DNA of 59,323 bases from Roseivivax jejudonensis (GCF_900172265.1 NZ_FWFK01000011.1:1-59323); one strand, 5' to 3'. Numbered from the stretch's first letter, positions 1 to 9,299 are shown. Numbers and translations are program-made. Notes: generated from the sequence alone by a model not told the origin.

Positions 1-124
1 GCCACTTGTAAAACGTCGGCTCGCTCACGCCGTGCTTCCGACAGAGCTCCGCCGCGCTCAGCCCGGCCTGGTGCTCCTTCAGGATGCCAATGATCTGTTC
101 TTCGCTGAACCTGCTGCGCTTCAT
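1..124 (-). CDS. IS3-family transposase OrfA, N-terminal part
   Basis: The 41 visible residues begin MKRSRFSEEQIIGIL and continue with a helix-turn-helix segment ending ELCRKHGVSEPTFYKW. This is the DNA-binding N-terminus of IS3-family OrfA proteins, which bind the element's ends and fuse to OrfB by ribosomal frameshifting. The ATG at 124 has a purine-rich GGAGACGG upstream. The gene is cut by the window start, so its integrity is unknown. Confidence 0.85.
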   Translation of the reverse strand, partial: MKRSRFSEEQIIGILKEHQAGLSAAELCRKHGVSEPTFYKW

Positions 125-189
125 CGTCCGTCTCCTCTGTCGAGGAACAGACTAACCTCAGAGTGGGGAGGTTTCAGGGGAGCAGGTCA
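1..189 (-). mobile_element. IS3-family element, cut by window edge
   Basis: The first 189 bases are the left end of an IS3-family (IS407/IS51-like) element read leftward. It begins with a terminal sequence TGACCTGCTCCCCTGAAAC (reverse strand, from 189) and then the start of orfA. The rest lies outside the window. The family is inferred from the OrfA N-terminus and from the terminal sequence; the other end and any target duplication cannot be seen. Confidence 0.75.
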
Positions 190-405
190 GCCGCCCTCAA
201 GCTCGGACCATCGACCGGAAGCTGACGTCCGTCAGAAGTGCGGCGAACGAGCAGCTTCCCCATTCTGTCGAAAGATCGATGCTACTGGGCGTCACTCGCA
301 CCCACCGCTGTTGACCTTGCCCGTTACCGTATGTTGTTGATCGAGCCTGAATATACTCCGTATAACGTATCGCACGCCGACCGAGCGGTGAGACGGAGGC
401 AAGCC

Positions 406-1652
406 TTGAAGCGCATTGTTATTCTTTGCGACGGAACATGGAACAGGTCCGACAGCAAGACTCCGACAAACGTCGTGCAACTTGGGCAGGCTGTTGCGCC
501 CGTCGCGACAGACGGGACCGTGCATGTTCCGATTTATATCCAGGGCGTCGGCACTGGCGAAGGCGTAACGCGATTGTCGCGCAAACTCGACGCAGTGCTT
601 GGGGGTGCCTTCGGGTGGGGTCTACTGGACAATATCGCTGAGGCTTACCGCCATCTGGTCTTTCTCTACAAGCCAGGTGACGAGATCTACATCTTCGGCT
701 TTTCTCGCGGCGCATACACGGCCCGGTCGCTCACCGGATTCATTCGTTCGACCGGGATCGTCAACCGGGACTCCCTCAACCTCATCCCCGAGGCCATTTC
801 GCGATACAGAACGCTCGATCAGCCGAAGCGCACACATCCAAGCAGCAACGCGAGCCATGATTTCCGAGCGAGACTTTCGCCTCGCGTGGTTACGAGAGAG
901 GTGGAAACCGATTGGAGGAGTGCCAAAGGAATGCCCGATGTTCCGCGCCTCCGGATCAACTTCCTTGGTGTTTGGGATTCCGTCGGAGCACTTGGCGTAC
1001 CTGCCCATATTCCCGTCTTGGGCAATGGGCGAAACGACGCTATCGCTTTCACGACGCGGACCTTTCGAGCATGGTTGTGTCCGCACGCCACGCCGTTGCA
1101 CTCGATGAACGGCGCAAATCATTCGAACCGACACATTGGACGAACATCGCCGAGCTCAATCAAGAGAGCGGGAACCCAGACCCTGAACTCTACCAGGAAC
1201 GATTCTTTGCCGGCGACCATGGCTCGGTTGGGGGCGGCGGCGACATCCGGTCTCTCTCCAGCATTGCGTTGACATGGATGATCGAAGGTGCTCACGCAGC
1301 AGGCTTGCAGTTCAATTCTGAACGGGTTGCACAGATCGAAACCGAACATGATCCGAACGGCCCGCTTCGCAGCACGCGCGAAGCACCGACGGGCATCGTG
1401 AATTGGCTAACTCGTCTCTCGCCAAAGGATCGGGCAGGGCCGGGTGCGATCGACGAGCTGCACTCGGCGGTGCTGGATCGCGTAAGAGTAGATCCGAATA
1501 CGTATCGTCCCGGCAGCTTGGCGAAGCTGCATGAAAAACTCGTCCTCCTGCTTTCGGACGAAAGCTCCAAAAAGGGGTCCTCCCAAACACAACGCCTAAC
1601 CCTGTCCCGAGAGCATCGCGCGGTCATAGGCAGCAGCATGTTATCCGAATAA
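406..1652 (+). pseudogene. DUF2235 (Tle1-like) hydrolase, frameshifted
   Basis: Two overlapping frames together make a protein of about 415 residues of the DUF2235 family, alpha/beta-hydrolase proteins that include type VI secretion phospholipase effectors (Tle1). The first frame has the family start KRIVILCDGTWN, the nucleophile motif GFSRGAYTAR and NFLGVWDSVGALG. The second frame supplies HDADLSSMV, ALDERR and the C-terminus. The switch lies near 1020-1050, where one frame must move by one base. The start is taken as TTG at 406 because GGAGG lies at 395-400; an in-frame GTG lies further upstream. It is a single-gene fragment without VgrG, PAAR or immunity neighbours. A sequencing indel could mimic the frameshift. 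Confidence 0.75.
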
Positions 1653-2375
1653 GCGACAAGGACGCGCTACATCGTCCTCCGTGATCATCTCGGGGTTGTG
1701 GCACTGAGACGCCGGAAACTCCCCCTTGGAAACAAGGCCGATTTCAGGCGTCAGGCAAAAGCGACTTTCCCGTCAGATCGCTAATTTAGATCGCATTTTC
1801 GAAGGAGAAGCTGTCGTTCGCGCTCCTTCCAGCCAAAGTCGGCAGCGAGCCCAAAGTGACCGCGTCGATTTTGGGCGTGTTCGCGATTGCAGCATGGGCG
1901 CGCCCGTCGCGGACGGCCCTCTCCGGCCATTCACGAGACTGGCCATCGCTGCGCCGCAGCTTCCCTGAACTGGCCCTTCGCGGCAACGTGCAGCGTCATC
2001 TTCCTGCCCGACGTCAGCAGTGCGGACCTTCCAGCCGTTCGCCGCTGGTGCGCGATCTCTGCTGCGTCCGCGAAGGCCACAGGTCGGAAGGGCGGGGAGC
2101 GGACCTTCTCTGCATGTGCAAAAGCACCCTTGCCAGGACGTGTAAGCGGACATTCCGCCAAGAGCACGCCGTCGGACCCGGCGTTATCTTCAAAGCGGCC
2201 GAAAAGCGGCATGACAGTCTTGCGGCATAGCAATCGCGGTAATTTTGCGAAAGTGGCCATAGATGCAGTCTGAAACGTCTAGCAACCTACTGCGTGAAGT
2301 GCATAGAACGCCAACCTGACGGCGGTGCGCTGTCCTACTGATGGCGAGGTGGCGCCTGAGGTGTTAAGGAGCGGT
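1653..2375. other. Non-coding stretch with dispersed repeat copy 1
   Basis: No convincing gene is seen in these 720 bases. Open frames on both strands have poor starts and read as low-complexity arginine-rich peptides. The stretch carries the dispersed repeat (core 1846-1920) and continues with related, more diverged sequence to about 2050. The last 40 bases hold the ribosome binding site of the next gene (AGGAG at 2367-2371). Confidence 0.55.
1846..1920 (+). repeat. Dispersed repeat, copy 1 (75-bp identical core)
   Basis: These 75 bases are identical to 7871-7945. Similarity continues rightward in diverged form for about 120 bases in both copies (for example CAGCAGTGCGG near 2018 and near 8039). 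Neither copy is flanked by visible inverted repeats or coding sequence. It looks like a non-coding dispersed family rather than an IS end, because copy 2 lies outside the IS1182 inverted repeat. Confidence 0.85.
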
Positions 2376-2594
2376 ATGGCCAAGGAACTGAAAGAAGCCG
2401 ACGAAGACATAGCTGCGCTCACGGTGCGGGTGCCGCGTGCGCTGGTAAGCAGCATCGATCATGAGCGGAGAGCTCGGGCCGTTCGTGTTCCGCACAACAC
2501 TTGGATTCTGGAGGCTGTTGTCGAGAAGCTAGATCGAGAGAAGCAGGGCCCGCATAACGGTTTGGGCCAGGGAGCAGCCGATGGCGAGGAGTGA
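2376..2594 (+). CDS. Ribbon-helix-helix protein upstream of ietAS
   Basis: This 72-residue protein contains LTVRVPRALVSSIDHE followed by a helix ending NTWILEAVVEKL, the beta-strand plus two-helix plan of MetJ/Arc ribbon-helix-helix DNA-binding proteins. The start is ATG 2376, with AGGAG five bases upstream; an earlier in-frame ATG at 2341 has no such site. Its last 14 bases overlap the ietA start, so the two are translationally coupled. The likely role, by analogy with toxin-antitoxin operons, is autorepression of the ietAS operon. This is inferred from fold and position only. Confidence 0.7.
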   Translation: MAKELKEADEDIAALTVRVPRALVSSIDHERRARAVRVPHNTWILEAVVEKLDREKQGPHNGLGQGAADGEE

Positions 2595-3618
2595 TCTGCT
2601 TATCTCGCTGGTCAAGGCAGGATCAAGCGGTGACTCCCAAAGCGTGCGCGCTGCGGCCGAAGCCATTATTGCCGAAGAAAAGGCCAAAAATCATAATGTT
2701 CTGGCGGATCGCTTGACAAAGGCCTTGCATGTGAACGGCAATGGCAAGGGTCACCAAGCGCCGGCCGTGCTCGGAGTAACCCCCACCCGTCACCGGGAAT
2801 TCCTGCTCGAACTGACGCCTGAAAAACGTATCGAGGATCTGGTGCTGTCGGATCTGAACCGGCGTGCCTGTACGGAACTGATCGAGGAGCAACAGCGCGC
2901 CTCGCTTCTGCGGGCGCATTCGCTTGAACCGCGGCATCGGGTGCTGCTTTCCGGGCCGCCAGGCAATGGTAAAACCTCGCTTGCCGAGGCGATCGCCGAG
3001 GCGTTAGCGCTGCCGTTTTTTCTGGTTCGCTACGAAGCGATGATCGGCAGTTATCTCGGCGAGACAGCGGCCCGGCTGAAACGGGTCTTCGACTATGCCC
3101 GTACCACTCCCTGCGTTCTGTTTTTCGATGAATTCGATGCTGTTGGCAAGGAGCGGGGGGACGAACACGAAACTGGCGAAATCAAGCGCGTCGTGACCTC
3201 GCTGCTGATGCAGATGGACGATCTGCCCAGCTATACGATCACCGTGGCGGCAACTAACCACAGCGAGCTGTTGGATCGGGCGGTCTGGCGCCGGTTCCAG
3301 CTCAGGCTGTCACTTAACGCTCCGACGCGGGCGGAATTGACCACATATTTTCAGAGGTTTGCTGACAGCATGGGTCAACCTATGGGGCGGGCCGCCGGCA
3401 GCATTGCGAAAGCGCTCGGCGCGATCAGCTATGCTGAGGCCGAGGAATTCTGCCTAGATGTACGCCGCCGACATGTTCTGGCCATGGGGGAACTACCACT
3501 GAAAAAAACCGTCGAGGAGCGGCTGAAGATGTGGGCCGCACGAACCTCGCCAATTGCCCGGGAGGATGGCTCGCATGACCGAATACCCACTTCTGCCGGT
3601 CCCGAATCCGAGGCGTGA
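2581..3618 (+). CDS. ietA: IetA-like AAA+ ATPase
   Basis: This is a 345-residue AAA+ ATPase of the FtsH/spastin type. Walker A is GPPGNGKTS (about residues 125-133), Walker B VLFFDEFDA (about 179-187), sensor 1 AATN (about 223) and the arginine-finger region AVWRRF. There is no transmembrane segment or protease domain. An ATPase followed directly by a subtilisin-like protease is the architecture of IetAS, first described as a stability and incompatibility module on an Agrobacterium Ti plasmid, where IetA is the antitoxin, and later listed among defence systems. The gene overlaps its neighbours by 14 and 44 bases. The name is by architecture; homology was not computed. Confidence 0.85.
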   Translation: MARSDLLISLVKAGSSGDSQSVRAAAEAIIAEEKAKNHNVLADRLTKALHVNGNGKGHQAPAVLGVTPTRHREFLLELTPEKRIEDLVLSDLNRRACTELIEEQQRASLLRAHSLEPRHRVLLSGPPGNGKTSLAEAIAEALALPFFLVRYEAMIGSYLGETAARLKRVFDYARTTPCVLFFDEFDAVGKERGDEHETGEIKRVVTSLLMQMDDLPSYTITVAATNHSELLDRAVWRRFQLRLSLNAPTRAELTTYFQRFADSMGQPMGRAAGSIAKALGAISYAEAEEFCLDVRRRHVLAMGELPLKKTVEERLKMWAARTSPIAREDGSHDRIPTSAGPESEA

Positions 3619-6166
3619 CAAGCGGCCGAAGGGTGGCAGCGGCGGTGGCAAGGTGCAGACCCCGTCGCGCGCCAAGCAGCGCGACAGGCTTGGCCCCACC
3701 TTTCAGCGACTCCGCGATGTCTTCGACGGGGATGGAGACCCGCTGAGTCTGCGCGAGGACCCTCTTGGCATCGCGCCGGAGCGGGCGCTGGTGTTCGAGG
3801 TCGCGGGCTCGATCGGCGACTTCAGCGCGGCAGTCGCCCGCATCGGTGGGCTAGATTTTCTTGCCGACGAGGAGATGATCTTCGAACCGGACGAGAACTT
3901 CGGGGTGATCGAGTCCCGCAAGGGGCGCGAGCCGGGTATCCGTGACGATAAGCCGATCGCGGGCCGCCTTTATATGGCCATGCCGGACACACAGGCCCTG
4001 CGCCATCTGTTGTCGCTCTGGCGGCGCTATGAGGCGGGAGAGGCTGCTCCGCGCGGCTTCGCGCCCTGGTTCGAGGTCTTCAAGCATCTGCATACGCTGC
4101 GGGTCTGGGGACCGGCAGATCGGATCCCCAGCGAAACGATCCAATATCTTGAAGAGGAACTGGCCGCGCAAGGCGCGAATGCCATCGTGCGCGTAGAAGT
4201 CGAGCTGTGGTTTGCCGGCACCGCAGCCCGGCGCGCGGCGGCGCAGGCGGGTTTCGCGCGCGCTGTCGCGGCGGCCGAGGGCGTGGTCGTCGATCGGGCG
4301 GAGATCGGTGAGATCGGCTACATGGCCCGCTTGGTGGATCTGCCGGCGGAGGAGGTGCAGCGTCTGATCGCGCGAGAGGAGGTCAGCCTCGCGGTCTGCG
4401 ATGATGTCATGATGGTGCGACCGCAATCAACGGTGGAGTTCCCTGTCGCAGCCGATCCGCTTGACGAAGCGTTGCCTGCGCCGCATGGCCCGGAAGCAGG
4501 GCTTCCGCCAGTGGCCGCCCTGTTCGATGCCATGCCGGTGCAGAACCATGCACTGCTTGCCGGCCGCTTGGTTCTGGACGACCCCGACGATTTCGAGGCA
4601 ATGAGCGCGGTCGCGGAGCGCAAGCATGGGACAGAGATGGCGTCGCTAATCCTCCATGGCGACCGCAATCTGGGAGAGGAGCCGCTGTCCCGGCCAATTT
4701 ATCTCCGTCCGGTGCTTTACGCACCAGGCGGAGGCCGCAGTGAGCAGCCGCTGCGCAACCGACTGTTGCTCGACCTGATCTACCAAGCGGTCCTCCGGAT
4801 GAAAACTGGCGACGCCGAGGGTGAAGCAACAGCGCCGGGCGTCTTCATTGTCAATCTCTCGTTGGGTGATCGAAACCGTCCCTTTGCTGGGCCGATGAGC
4901 CCTTGGGGCCGGCTGCTCGATTATCTTGCAGACAGGTTTGGCATCCTGTTTCTAGTAAGTGCCGGTAATGTCAGCGAACCGCTTGCGGTTCGGGACTTCG
5001 CCGGACTGATCGACTTCGAGAACGCCTCGGTCGAAGACCGCGAAGCGGCGATCCTTCGGGCTCTGGCGGAGCAGCAGGCGGTGCGCACGCTGCTATCGCC
5101 GGCGGAATCGCTAAATTCGGTAACCGTCGGCGCCTGGCACGAGGATGGCGCGCCGCCGATGAATGGCGCAGCGGTGTTCTCGCCCTTTGCTGATGGACCC
5201 GGCCCCAATATATCTTCCGCCCTTGGCCTCGGACACCGGAAGGTGGTCAAGCCGGACATCTTCATGCCGGGAGGCCGTGAACTGGTCCGGGTCGCAGCCA
5301 ACGGCACAGGCGGCGTAAGCCTTCGGTTGGTGCCGCCGGGACGGCTATACGGTTTGCGTTGCGCCATGCCCGATGGGGGGGGCGACTTGACCCGGGAGGG
5401 CTTCAGCTCAGGCACCAGTGCCGCGACGGCGCTGGCAACGCGGGCCGCACATCGGATCTTCGATGCCCTCTCCGATCCAGATAACGGCAATCTTCTCGAA
5501 GGAGTCGATCCGGCTTTCTATGGGGTCATCGTTAAGGCGATGCTGGTGCATCGCGCACAATGGGGCAGCTTAGGCGGGCTGCTCGATCAGACGTGGCAGC
5601 CGCAGGGTAAGGGGAGCCATGTCGTGCGCCGGGACGGTATCGCCCGGCTGCTGGGCTATGGCCGACCGGCGGTTCACGAGTCGATGGAATGCGCCGCAAA
5701 CCGGGCCACGATGATTGGCTTTGGGGAGATTCCAGCCGGCGAGCAGGCGGCCTTGTACCGTATCCCCCTGCCGCAGAGTTTGGAGCGCGTGCGCGAACCG
5801 CGCGCGCTGACGGTGTCGCTGGCGTGGTTCTCGCCGGTGAACATCCGGCATCAGGCCTATCGCCGGGCAAAGCTGGAAGTTGCACCGGACAGTCCGGATA
5901 CCAAATTTGGGGTCGCGCGGGTCGCCGGTCAGCCCTCGGACAAGTCAGCTCCGCGCGGGTCGCTGTTCCATGTTCGCTATGCAGGCGAGCGTGCCGTCGC
6001 ATTCGTCGATGGCAACACGTTAGCGCTCCGGGTCTTCTGCCGAGAGCAAGGCGGCGCGCTTGACCAGTCGATCCGCTACGGCCTGGCCGTCACCATCGAG
6101 GCGGGCGCGGCCATCCAGGTTTATGAAGAGGTGCGCCAAGGGCTAGGTATCCGGCCCCGGCCCTAA
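3575..6166 (+). CDS. ietS: IetS-like subtilisin-family serine protease
   Basis: This is an 863-residue S8-family peptidase. The catalytic triad is visible: Asp in ALFDAMP (about residue 318), His in RKHGTEMAS (about 351) and Ser in GFSSGTSAAT (about 615), with the oxyanion Asn in VSAGN (about 465). About 300 residues precede the protease domain and about 200 follow it. No signal peptide is seen, so a cytoplasmic protease is expected. ATG 3575 was chosen for GGGAGG at 3560-3565; TTG 3554 and ATG 3566 are worse placed. It overlaps ietA by 44 bases. In the Ti-plasmid module the protease is the toxin held in check by IetA; here that is inference from synteny. Confidence 0.85.
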   Translation: MTEYPLLPVPNPRRDKRPKGGSGGGKVQTPSRAKQRDRLGPTFQRLRDVFDGDGDPLSLREDPLGIAPERALVFEVAGSIGDFSAAVARIGGLDFLADEEMIFEPDENFGVIESRKGREPGIRDDKPIAGRLYMAMPDTQALRHLLSLWRRYEAGEAAPRGFAPWFEVFKHLHTLRVWGPADRIPSETIQYLEEELAAQGANAIVRVEVELWFAGTAARRAAAQAGFARAVAAAEGVVVDRAEIGEIGYMARLVDLPAEEVQRLIAREEVSLAVCDDVMMVRPQSTVEFPVAADPLDEALPAPHGPEAGLPPVAALFDAMPVQNHALLAGRLVLDDPDDFEAMSAVAERKHGTEMASLILHGDRNLGEEPLSRPIYLRPVLYAPGGGRSEQPLRNRLLLDLIYQAVLRMKTGDAEGEATAPGVFIVNLSLGDRNRPFAGPMSPWGRLLDYLADRFGILFLVSAGNVSEPLAVRDFAGLIDFENASVEDREAAILRALAEQQAVRTLLSPAESLNSVTVGAWHEDGAPPMNGAAVFSPFADGPGPNISSALGLGHRKVVKPDIFMPGGRELVRVAANGTGGVSLRLVPPGRLYGLRCAMPDGGGDLTREGFSSGTSAATALATRAAHRIFDALSDPDNGNLLEGVDPAFYGVIVKAMLVHRAQWGSLGGLLDQTWQPQGKGSHVVRRDGIARLLGYGRPAVHESMECAANRATMIGFGEIPAGEQAALYRIPLPQSLERVREPRALTVSLAWFSPVNIRHQAYRRAKLEVAPDSPDTKFGVARVAGQPSDKSAPRGSLFHVRYAGERAVAFVDGNTLALRVFCREQGGALDQSIRYGLAVTIEAGAAIQVYEEVRQGLGIRPRP

Positions 6167-6267
6167 CCACTGCGGTCTATCGGAGGAAATGCTGCGCTCG
6201 CTTTCGAACGACTGCTTCCGAGGCAAACGCCTTGCGGCATAGAACTAGGCTGATTGTCAGCTTCGGG

Positions 6268-7806
6268 CCTATTCCGTTGAAAAACTCGTCCTTGATCGGG
6301 GGGCATCTGGCTGATTCAATTCCTGCGAAGGGTGGGAGGATCGGCGATGATGGGACCGCGGCAGGAGGTGCAGCCGGCGTTGTTCTACGAGTTCTCGCTT
6401 GAGGATCACGTCCCGCAAGACCACTTGCTTCGATCCATCGACCGCTTTGTCGACCTGAGCAGCATCCGCGCCCATCTTGCAGATTTCTACAGCCACACTG
6501 GCCGCCCCTCGGTCGATCCCGAGTTGCTGATCCGCATGCTGCTGGTCGGCTATTGCTTCGGCATTCGGTCGGAGCGGCGGCTGTGCGAAGAGGTGCATCT
6601 GAACCTGGCATATCGCTGGTTCTGCCGCCTCGATCTGAGTGACAGGGTCCCGGATCACTCGACGTTTTCGAAGAACCGGCACGGGCGATTCCGCGACAGC
6701 GAATTGCTTCGCCACCTGTTCGAAACGACCGTTGCCCGCTGCATCGACGAAGGCCTCGTCAGCGGCCAGCGCATGGCCGTTGATGCAAGCCTCATCGAGG
6801 CGGATGCGAACAAACAAAACTCGACGCCGAAGGAAGAGTGGGATGCGGGGCAGATTGATCCCGCCGACGCATCGCGGGCCGTTCGCGAGTATCTCGACAC
6901 CCTGGACGAGGTAGCGTTCGGTGCCGCCAGCGAGGTGCAGCCCAAGTTCACGTCGCATTCCGACCCCGCCAGCCAGTGGACGGCAGCCCGCAAGGGCCCG
7001 GCATTCTTCAGCTATTCCGACAATTATCTGATCGACACGGATCATGGCGTGATCGTGGATGTCGAAGCCACCAGGTCCATCCGGCAAGCCGAGGTCGGTT
7101 CGACCAAGACCATGCTGGACCGGGTGAAGGCCAGGTTCGACCTGCATCCTGAACGGCTGATCGCGGACACGGCCTACGGCACTGGGCCCATGCTGGGCTG
7201 GCTGGTCGACCGCAAGATCGCGCCGCATATTCCGGTCTTGGACAAGTCCGAGCGCACCGACGGCACCTGGAGCCGAGCGGACTTCGAGTGGGACGCCGAG
7301 AACGACCGATACACCTGCCCCGAGGGGCAAGAACTGAAGCAGTTCCGAAGGAACTATTCCGACCCGAACCGGGGGCCGACCGGACAGGGTAGAGCGAAGT
7401 ACCGTGCCCTGAAACTGACCTGCCAGGCCTGCCCATCCAAAGCAAAATGCTGCCCGAACGCTGATGCCAGATCCATCACTCGTGAAGAACATGAAGACGC
7501 CCGCCAGGTCGCCCGCGAGATCGCCAAGACCGACCAATATGTGATCTCGATGAAGCTGCGGAAGAAGGTCGAGATGCTGTTTGCCCACCTCAAGCGGATC
7601 CTCGGCCTCAATCGGCTCCGATTACGCGGGCCATACGGCGCAAACGACGAATTCCTCCTCGCCGCAGCCGCCCAGAACCTCCGCAAATTGGCCAAGATCC
7701 TTCCTGCACCGCAGCAACCGCGAAAAGCCTGACACGAAAGGCGCTCGTGCCCCTTCCATGCGTCGATATTCTGCGCCAGCAAACGGGTGTTTTTCCACAG
7801 AATCGG
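6268..7806 (+). mobile_element. IS1182-family insertion sequence
   Basis: The element is bounded by imperfect inverted repeats, CCTATTCCGTTGAAAAACTC at the left (from 6269) and the related CCGATTCTGTGGAAAAACAC read inward from 7806, matching at about 15 of 20 positions. It holds one intact transposase gene. It lies 100 bases after ietS, and the 75-bp dispersed repeat begins 65 bases after its right end. No target duplication was confirmed. The exact outer bases are approximate. Confidence 0.75.
6347..7732 (+). CDS. IS1182-family transposase
   Basis: This is a full-length 461-residue DDE transposase of the IS1182 family. The N-terminal domain has the typical SLEDHVPQDHLLRSIDRFVD and SHTGRPSVDPELLIRMLLVG. 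The acidic residues lie in AVDASLIEADANK, IADTAYGTG and KKVEMLFAHLKR. A cysteine cluster (CQACPSKAKCCPN) sits before the C-terminal helix, as in the family. ATG 6347 follows GGGAGG at 6334-6339. The frame is unbroken, so the copy could be active. Confidence 0.93.
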   Translation: MMGPRQEVQPALFYEFSLEDHVPQDHLLRSIDRFVDLSSIRAHLADFYSHTGRPSVDPELLIRMLLVGYCFGIRSERRLCEEVHLNLAYRWFCRLDLSDRVPDHSTFSKNRHGRFRDSELLRHLFETTVARCIDEGLVSGQRMAVDASLIEADANKQNSTPKEEWDAGQIDPADASRAVREYLDTLDEVAFGAASEVQPKFTSHSDPASQWTAARKGPAFFSYSDNYLIDTDHGVIVDVEATRSIRQAEVGSTKTMLDRVKARFDLHPERLIADTAYGTGPMLGWLVDRKIAPHIPVLDKSERTDGTWSRADFEWDAENDRYTCPEGQELKQFRRNYSDPNRGPTGQGRAKYRALKLTCQACPSKAKCCPNADARSITREEHEDARQVAREIAKTDQYVISMKLRKKVEMLFAHLKRILGLNRLRLRGPYGANDEFLLAAAAQNLRKLAKILPAPQQPRKA

Positions 7807-7870
7807 CCGAGAGCGACAGTCGCCGCTGCCCGCAAGGCGCACGACCCACTGCGCCGCCGCATGTCGGCTC

Positions 7871-7945
7871 CGAGCCCAAAGTGACCGCGTCGATTTTGGG
7901 CGTGTTCGCGATTGCAGCATGGGCGCGCCCGTCGCGGACGGCCCT
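7871..7945 (+). repeat. Dispersed repeat, copy 2
   Basis: Identical over 75 bases to 1846-1920, with diverged similarity running on to about 8060. It lies in the 450-bp stretch 7733-8185, which has no convincing gene and also contains the IS1182 right end and the approach to the IS91-type element. Confidence 0.85.
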
Positions 7946-8185
7946 GACCTGCCGTTCAAGGGGCTGTCCCTCGCTGCGGTGCGGCTCCCCGGAACCGGTT
8001 ATTCATGGCATCGTACAGCATGGTCTCGCAGGCCAAAGTCAGCAGTGCGGGACGGGGACGAAACCGCTCTCGCGGTAGGGGCGCCAGGGGCGAGTGTAGG
8101 GCGCTGATCGGGGCGCCGGGATTCTGTGGATGGGCGCGCCTGTCTGACGATTGGGACCTTCTCAATCCGATGACAGGAGGTTCCG

Positions 8186-9058
8186 ATGACGGACCAGCAT
8201 GTTCCCGCCCTGCGGCGACGGTTTCTCGAGGATATGCAGATCAGAGGGCTGCTGCCGAAGACGCAGACGATGTACCTGCGCGCGATGCGCGAGTTCACGC
8301 GGTTTCTGGAGCACTCACCGGATACGGCGACACCGGAGGAGCTAAGGGCCTTTCAACTCGACATGAAGGAGCGCGGCGTCGGCGCACCGACCTTCAACAA
8401 CCGGCTGACGGTGCTGAGCTTTTTCTTCGCGACGACGTGTCCCCGCCCCGAGATGAAGCGGCACATGCGCTATCAGCGCGCCGCGAAGAAGATCCCGGTC
8501 GTGCTGAGCGCCGAGGAAGTGACGCGCATTCTCGAAGCCGCACCAGGGCCGGGGCTGAAATACCGGGCAGCCTTCAGCGTGGCCTATGGCGGCGGGCTGA
8601 GGGCGAGCGAAGTCACCCATCTGAAGGTCGGCGATATCGACAGCGACCGGATGCTGATCCGCGTCGACCAGGGCAAGGGCCGAAAGGACCGCCACGTGAT
8701 GCTGTCGCCGAGCCTGCTTGAGCTCTTGCGCGACTATTGGCGCGAAGCCCGGCCCGCGGGCTGGCTGTTCCCCGGCCGCAGCCGGATCGATCCGATCTCG
8801 ACGCGGCAGTTCAACCGCGCCTTCGGCGTCGCCTGCGACTTCGCCGAGATCAGGAAGAAGGTGTCGCCTCACACGCTCCGGCACAGCTTTGCAACACATC
8901 TGCTGGAGGGCGGGACCGATATCCGGGTGATCCAGGTGCTGCTCGGTCATGCCAAGCTGGAGACCACGACGATCTACACGAAGGTCGCCACCAAGACGAT
9001 CCGGGACGTGACCAGCCCGCTCGATCTGTTGCTGCGACGGGAGGCTGGTTCCGGCTGA
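8186..9058 (+). CDS. Tyrosine recombinase of the IS91-type element
   Basis: This is a 290-residue XerC/D-like tyrosine recombinase with an N-terminal SAM-like core-binding domain (TMYLRAMREFTRFLE) and a catalytic domain. The catalytic residues are visible: Arg in GGGLRASEVTHL, Lys in QGKGRKDRHVML, HxxR in SPHTLRHSFAT, His in LLGHAKLETT and Tyr in IYTKVATK. Start ATG 8186 follows AGGAGG. It lies 10 bases before the IS91 transposase start. A role in processing the rolling-circle element is inferred from linkage. It is not a phage integrase: it is 11 kb from the phage genes and tied to the IS. Confidence 0.9.
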   Translation: MTDQHVPALRRRFLEDMQIRGLLPKTQTMYLRAMREFTRFLEHSPDTATPEELRAFQLDMKERGVGAPTFNNRLTVLSFFFATTCPRPEMKRHMRYQRAAKKIPVVLSAEEVTRILEAAPGPGLKYRAAFSVAYGGGLRASEVTHLKVGDIDSDRMLIRVDQGKGRKDRHVMLSPSLLELLRDYWREARPAGWLFPGRSRIDPISTRQFNRAFGVACDFAEIRKKVSPHTLRHSFATHLLEGGTDIRVIQVLLGHAKLETTTIYTKVATKTIRDVTSPLDLLLRREAGSG

Positions 9059-9068
9059 TCCCGGTCCC

Positions 9069-9267
9069 GTGCCCCGTCCAAAGCTGGAGCTCGCGGATAT
9101 CTTCCGCGCCCATGGTGCTGCATATCGCCGTGGCCATGACGGGCATCTGAACCTGTCTCAGTTGAAGGTGATGTCCGCCATCAAGACCTGCCGCACCGCC
9201 GCGCTCGGCGGGCATGTCGCGGTCTGCACCAAATGCGGCCACGAGCATGTCGCGTACAACTCGTGCC
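9069..9267 (+). pseudogene. IS91-family transposase, 5' fragment
   Basis: GTG 9069 opens a frame MPRPKLELADIFRAHG..., including the start of the N-terminal zinc-binding domain (CTKCGHEHVAYNSC). After TCGTGCC at 9261-9267 the sequence leaves the family and enters the RIT inverted repeat. The missing continuation (RNRHCPKCQG) is found at 12648. Rejoining the two restores the Cys-rich motif exactly, which proves insertion rather than deletion. Confidence 0.88.
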
Positions 9268-9299
9268 TTATGGGCAGATCCGGTAATGGGGAGCTGGCG
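9268..9299 (+). repeat. RIT left inverted repeat
   Basis: Begins TTATGGGCAGATCCGGTAAT and continues GGGGAGCTGGCG. It matches the reverse complement of 12585-12616 at 31 of 32 positions (T/C at position 20). It directly abuts the broken IS91 transposase. Confidence 0.9.

Noticed and set aside
1773-2260. Several 60-130-codon frames in the repeat-bearing gap
   Set aside because: They overlap each other on both strands, lack ribosome sites, and lie on a non-coding repeat.
6269-7588. A 439-codon open frame opposite the IS1182 transposase
   Set aside because: It is antisense to an intact transposase with all family motifs, and is a GC-rich shadow frame.
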